A DNA stretch of 64,000 nucleotides from CAYVTM01 sp964454645 (GTDB lineage Bacteria > Bacteroidota > Bacteroidia > Sphingobacteriales > Sphingobacteriaceae). The DNA lies in contig CAYVTM010000001.1 in assembly GCA_964454645.1 (NCBI GenBank), forward strand, positions 372,001-436,000, read 5' to 3'. Position numbers and translations under genes: made by a program. This document shows, one piece after another, positions 61,065-64,000 of this stretch. The notes under the pieces are model-generated. The model saw only the letters and a list, made by a program, of their open reading frames with translations. It had not been told where the DNA came from and ran no database searches. The stretch's first letter is position 1. Every line of letters starts with the position of its first letter.

Positions 61065-62414
61065 ATGAAACAAAGGGATGATATACTCTTTGACTTAGAA
61101 AAGATTGAAGATTTATTGGAGGGAAATCCGGTAGATCTGCAACTGTTCTTAGAAGAGTTACACCCTTCCGAAACGGCCAAAATTTTGGAGCTCTTATCGG
61201 ATAAAAAACGCCGTCAGGTTATAGAGGTACTCTCCACAGAAGTTATTTCGGAAGTTATAGCCGAAATGGATCCCGAGTCGCACCCCGAAAAATTATTAGA
61301 AGGTCTTACCAACGAATTAATTACTGATATTGTCGAAGAACTTTCTTACGATGATGCTACCGATATCGTCGGACAATTATCCGAAGAGAGAAGGGATGAG
61401 ATTTTAGGTAGTATTGATGAGGAAGATGCGGCTAATATCCGTCAACTCCTTAGCTATAGCGAAGATACTGCCGGTGGTTTGATGACGACCGAAATTATTA
61501 AAGTGCATTTCAGCTTAACCAAAAAAGAGGCACTTGAAGTAGTCGCTCATCAGTCGGAAGAGATTGAGAATTTTTATGCGATTTATGTTGTAAATGATGA
61601 AAATCATTTGGTAGGAACGGTATCACTGAAAAATTTAATCAAGGCAAAACCACATATTCATATTGAAGATATTCTGGACGAGGACTTGGTTTATGTAGAG
61701 ACCGATACCGATCAGGAGCATGTTGCGAAACTTTTGTCTCAGTATAACCTGCCGGGTATTCCTGTTGTCGATAAAAACAAAGTCCTGTTAGGAGCCGTTT
61801 CTTTTGATGACGTTATCGACGTCTTGGAAGAAGAAACTACCGAGGACATCTTGAAAATTGCCGGGGTTTCCGATGATGAGGAATTAAGTGGTAACTGGAA
61901 AGAAGCCGTAAAAAGCAGGGTTCCTTGGCTGATCATAAATTTGTTTACTGCTTTTCTGGCAAGTTCTATAGTCTTTATCTTTCAACCCACTATTCAGAAA
62001 ATAACTTTGCTGGCAACTTTTATGCCTATTATTGCAGGGATGGGAGGGAATGCCGGTACACAGGCTTTAGCCGTTACCATTCGCCGTATCTCTTTGAATA
62101 CGCTACCCGACGCTAAAATTATTGGCGCTGTTTCCAAGGAATTGTTTGTGGGTGTGTTTAATGGTTTGTTTTTCGGGCTTATTGTTGCTACCGTAGCAGT
62201 TATAGCCAATCAAACAATTATGTTGGGAGTCGTTGTGTTTTTAGCAATGATAGGGAATTTAATGATAGCCGGGGTTGCAGGAGCGTCCGTTCCTATTATT
62301 CTCGAAAAATTAGGATTCGACCCTGCAGTTGCATCTTCTATCTTTATTACGGCCTTTACCGATATCATTGGTTTTCTGTTAATCCTCGGATTAGGTTCTT
62401 CACTGCTTCTTTAA
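61065..62414 (+). CDS. mgtE: Magnesium transporter MgtE
   Basis: A Mg2+ channel of the inner membrane. The 449-residue protein has the cytosolic N domain (about 10-125, with HPSETAKILELL and EMDPESHPEKLLEGL), two CBS domains (about 135-255), which sense Mg2+, a connecting helix (about 260-280) and five membrane helices (about 283-449). In the pore part, FMPIIAGMGGNAGTQALAVTIRRI (about 320-343) contains the conserved Asn-Ala-Gly-Thr-Gln, and FITAFTDIIGFLLILGLG ends the protein. Monocistronic, directly downstream of the lipoprotein array but behind its terminator. Confidence 0.96.
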   Translation: MKQRDDILFDLEKIEDLLEGNPVDLQLFLEELHPSETAKILELLSDKKRRQVIEVLSTEVISEVIAEMDPESHPEKLLEGLTNELITDIVEELSYDDATDIVGQLSEERRDEILGSIDEEDAANIRQLLSYSEDTAGGLMTTEIIKVHFSLTKKEALEVVAHQSEEIENFYAIYVVNDENHLVGTVSLKNLIKAKPHIHIEDILDEDLVYVETDTDQEHVAKLLSQYNLPGIPVVDKNKVLLGAVSFDDVIDVLEEETTEDILKIAGVSDDEELSGNWKEAVKSRVPWLIINLFTAFLASSIVFIFQPTIQKITLLATFMPIIAGMGGNAGTQALAVTIRRISLNTLPDAKIIGAVSKELFVGVFNGLFFGLIVATVAVIANQTIMLGVVVFLAMIGNLMIAGVAGASVPIILEKLGFDPAVASSIFITAFTDIIGFLLILGLGSSLLL

Positions 62415-62504
62415 TTTATTTTTTTGTATCTGATAATCAGATTTTATCAGTAAAAAAATAATTTCTTAACCAGAAAGTAAGGGTAATTCCGTTTCTTTGC
62501 TGTC

Positions 62505-62695
62505 AGATAATTAAGACGTGAAAATGGATTATTTGAATGTAAAAAATCTGTTTCATTCACACTTTTTAGAATATTTTCGGGTTATACCCTTAATTAATGT
62601 CGGGTAATACCATTCAAGATACTTCTCTATACTCATAATAGAGGGTTAATAAATCAGGACAGAGAGGGCGGTTGGTTACCGCCCTCTTATTTTTT
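62505..62695 (+). ncRNA. Possible small RNA or long mgtE 3' region
   Basis: The 279 bp between mgtE and the convergent amidase gene have no supported gene; the longest frame is 27 codons (62524-62607). It ends in a strong plus-strand terminator about 250 bp after the mgtE stop, farther than usual, and contains a small hairpin (CTCTAT/ATAGAG, about 62624-62644). TTTCTTTG (62492-62499) is one mismatch from a -7 box. An independent transcript is conceivable; no RNA family is recognised. Confidence 0.25.
62663..62695 (+). terminator. Plus-strand intrinsic terminator
   Basis: AGAGGGCGGT (62663-62672) and ACCGCCCTCT (62678-62687) form a perfect 10-bp stem with loop TGGTT, followed by TATTTTTTA. 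It touches the stop of the convergent amidase gene. Confidence 0.88.
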
Positions 62696-63467
62696 AATGT
62701 ATTTCGAAAGAATCCCCATCCCTTAAAAAAGGATATTGCCTCCGGATTTTTTTCAATTCGGTGTATATTAACTCCACATTTAGAACATTTTCATCTCTTC
62801 CCGCACTTGCTATTTCTATACCCAACGGATTAATTATCGCCGAATGACCCCTGTGGGGAATCTCATTCCCATCATTTCCTGTACGATTTACCCCTGCAAC
62901 ATAACATTGATTTTCGAGCGCCCGGGCTTTTAATAAGAGATCCCAATGCGTAATACGTTTTTCAGGCCAACTCGCAATGTAAAATTGTAAATCCACGGCT
63001 TCCGTATTTCTTGTCCACACCGGAAAGCGTAAATCGTAACAAATCATCGGATTTATTTTCCAGCCCTTGTACTCAATAATTAGTTTTTTATTTCCGGCAG
63101 TAAAATACCTTTGTTCATAGGCCATGCTGAACAAATGTCTTTTGTCGTAAGTACTCAATCGGCCATCGGGCGATGCCCATATCAATCGATTAAAATAATG
63201 ATCGTTTTCTTTGATAATCAGACTCCCTACAATTACACTTTTTGTACGCTCAGCCATACTTCGCATCCATTGTATGGTTTGGCCGTCCATGTTTTCATAT
63301 AATTGTTCTACATCCATACTGAAGCCCGTATTGAACATTTCCGGAAGGATTATGATATTACATTGCTTGGGAATTGTTTGTATCTTCGATTCAAACATCT
63401 TTAAATTAGCGGCCTTATCATGCCAGTGTATATCGGATTGTACAATTGATAGGGTAAGGTTTTTCAT
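62694..63467 (-). CDS. Nitrilase-family amidohydrolase (omega-amidase-like)
   Basis: A 257-residue C-N hydrolase. The catalytic triad is visible: Glu in IILPEMFNTGFS (about 43), Lys in YDKRHLFSM (about 114) and Cys in INPMICYDLRFPVWTRN (about 141-145 region). The overall pattern is closest to YafV-type omega-amidases, which deaminate alpha-ketoglutaramate or ketosuccinamate and so repair side products of transamination. Start codon 12 bp from that of the divergent yhhQ gene; TACTTTTA (63480-63473, minus strand), one mismatch from TAnnTTTG, lies 5 nt before its ATG. Confidence 0.9.
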   Translation of the reverse strand: MKNLTLSIVQSDIHWHDKAANLKMFESKIQTIPKQCNIIILPEMFNTGFSMDVEQLYENMDGQTIQWMRSMAERTKSVIVGSLIIKENDHYFNRLIWASPDGRLSTYDKRHLFSMAYEQRYFTAGNKKLIIEYKGWKINPMICYDLRFPVWTRNTEAVDLQFYIASWPEKRITHWDLLLKARALENQCYVAGVNRTGNDGNEIPHRGHSAIINPLGIEIASAGRDENVLNVELIYTELKKIRRQYPFLRDGDSFEIH

Positions 63468-63479
63468 ATAGATAAAAGT

Positions 63480-64000
63480 ATGATTTTAAAAGCAAAAGAG
63501 ACCAGGCTGTTTATTGTCTTAGCCTGTTTTTTTATAGCCAACGCCGTAATTGCCGAATTTGTAGGTGTTAAGATTTTCTCTGTAGAAAATACACTCGGTG
63601 TTAAACAATTGAACCTGAGTATCCTGGGCTTTGAAAACCTGTCTCTGCACATGTCGGCGGGAGTTTTAAATTGGCCTATTGTCTTTATCATGACCGATAT
63701 TATTAATGAATATTTCGGGAAGAAAGGAGTAAAGACGCTTTCGTATATTGCCGTAGGCTTAATCTCCTATGGCTTTATAATTATTTATATATCTATACAA
63801 TTAAGCCCTTCCGATTTCTGGATCAATAAAGAACTGGCAAACGGTTCGGTATTGAATATGAATGATGCCTATAATCATATTTTGGGACAAGGCATGTGGA
63901 TTATCCTGGGGTCGGTTACCGCATTTTTGGCAAGTCAGATTATTGATGTAACCATTTTTCATCGGATTAAAAAAATAACCGGTGAGAAGAATCTGTGGCT
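63480..64000 (+). CDS. yhhQ: Queuosine precursor transporter, N-terminal part
   Basis: The first 173 codons of a membrane protein of the YhhQ/DUF165 family, which imports queuine-type deazaguanine precursors. Visible marks: FFIANAVIAEFVGVKIF (about 17-33) and WPIVFIMTDIINEYFGKKGVKTLSYI (about 65-90), the latter with the family TDIINEYFGKK signature; four to five helices are within the window. The gene is cut by the window end. It complements queE at the other end of the window. Start 12 bp from the divergent amidase gene; no preQ1 riboswitch can fit in the 12-bp gap. Confidence 0.92.
   Translation, partial: MILKAKETRLFIVLACFFIANAVIAEFVGVKIFSVENTLGVKQLNLSILGFENLSLHMSAGVLNWPIVFIMTDIINEYFGKKGVKTLSYIAVGLISYGFIIIYISIQLSPSDFWINKELANGSVLNMNDAYNHILGQGMWIILGSVTAFLASQIIDVTIFHRIKKITGEKNLW

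Noticed and set aside
62524..62607. 27-codon plus-strand frame after mgtE
   Set aside because: No family or independent support; composition is like the rest of the spacer.

Overview
The window is 64 kb of a Bacteroidota chromosome, mostly core genes at roughly 40% G+C by eye. The phylum call rests on: secreted proteins with C-terminal type IX secretion (T9SS type A) sorting domains; a fused SecDF; families largely confined to the phylum (GWxTD, DUF4905, DUF3667, head-GIN DUF2807, WbqC); lipoproteins with an acidic surface-export-like signal after the lipobox; and recurrent TAnnTTTG promoter boxes in place of a classical -10. Menaquinone is made by the futalosine route (mqnE, mqnA). A finer placement cannot be read from the sequence.

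Layout. 1-8.5 kb: the end of an aldose 1-epimerase, gltA, then on the minus strand lepA-folD-queE-OmpA/PD40/TPR protein and an NtrC-type regulator. 8.5-17.1 kb: the RNase P RNA with its promoter and terminator, a DUF3667 membrane protein, an SdpR/SdpI-type pair, an HMG-CoA lyase, secDF, and a DUF4905-LysM-uridine kinase cluster. 17.2-26.4 kb, more accessory in character: truncated haemoglobin plus NfeD, an ArsR-SRPBCC-DoxX operon, a secreted lipase, a DUF1328 micro-protein, an ELWxxDGT-repeat T9SS cargo, and a TPR histidine kinase with a LuxR-type response regulator. 26.8-41.2 kb: purB, recQ, two glycosyltransferases, a GIN-domain protein, an MFS transporter, a CCG-domain protein, then the TPR lipoprotein-thrS-infC-rpmI-rplT translation operon and an HU gene. 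41.4-57.5 kb: a 1091-residue T9SS cargo with a plastocyanin-like head, mqnE-phosphatase-mqnA, a nucleoside phosphorylase, a tandem UspA protein, ribD-EamA-YigZ, prmC, xerD, aroQ, and a GWxTD-LpxL-GT2 envelope operon. 57.5-64 kb: a WbqC protein, four tandem paralogous lipoproteins of an unrecognised family, mgtE, a nitrilase-family amidase, and the start of a YhhQ queuosine-precursor transporter that runs off the window.

Cross-cutting observations. Perfect or near-perfect TAnnTTTG boxes lie only 3-7 nt before the start codons of lepA, the DUF4905 gene, the TPR histidine kinase, ribD and prmC, which suggests leaderless or nearly leaderless mRNAs. In contrast, infC appears to start at an AUA codon behind a full AGGAGG. 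Three tail-to-tail gene pairs share a single TTAA as both stop codons. The least explained item is the tandem array of four predicted surface lipoproteins (58.2-60.9 kb), whose members appear to have separate promoters and terminators. No tRNA, CRISPR array, insertion sequence or prophage was recognised.
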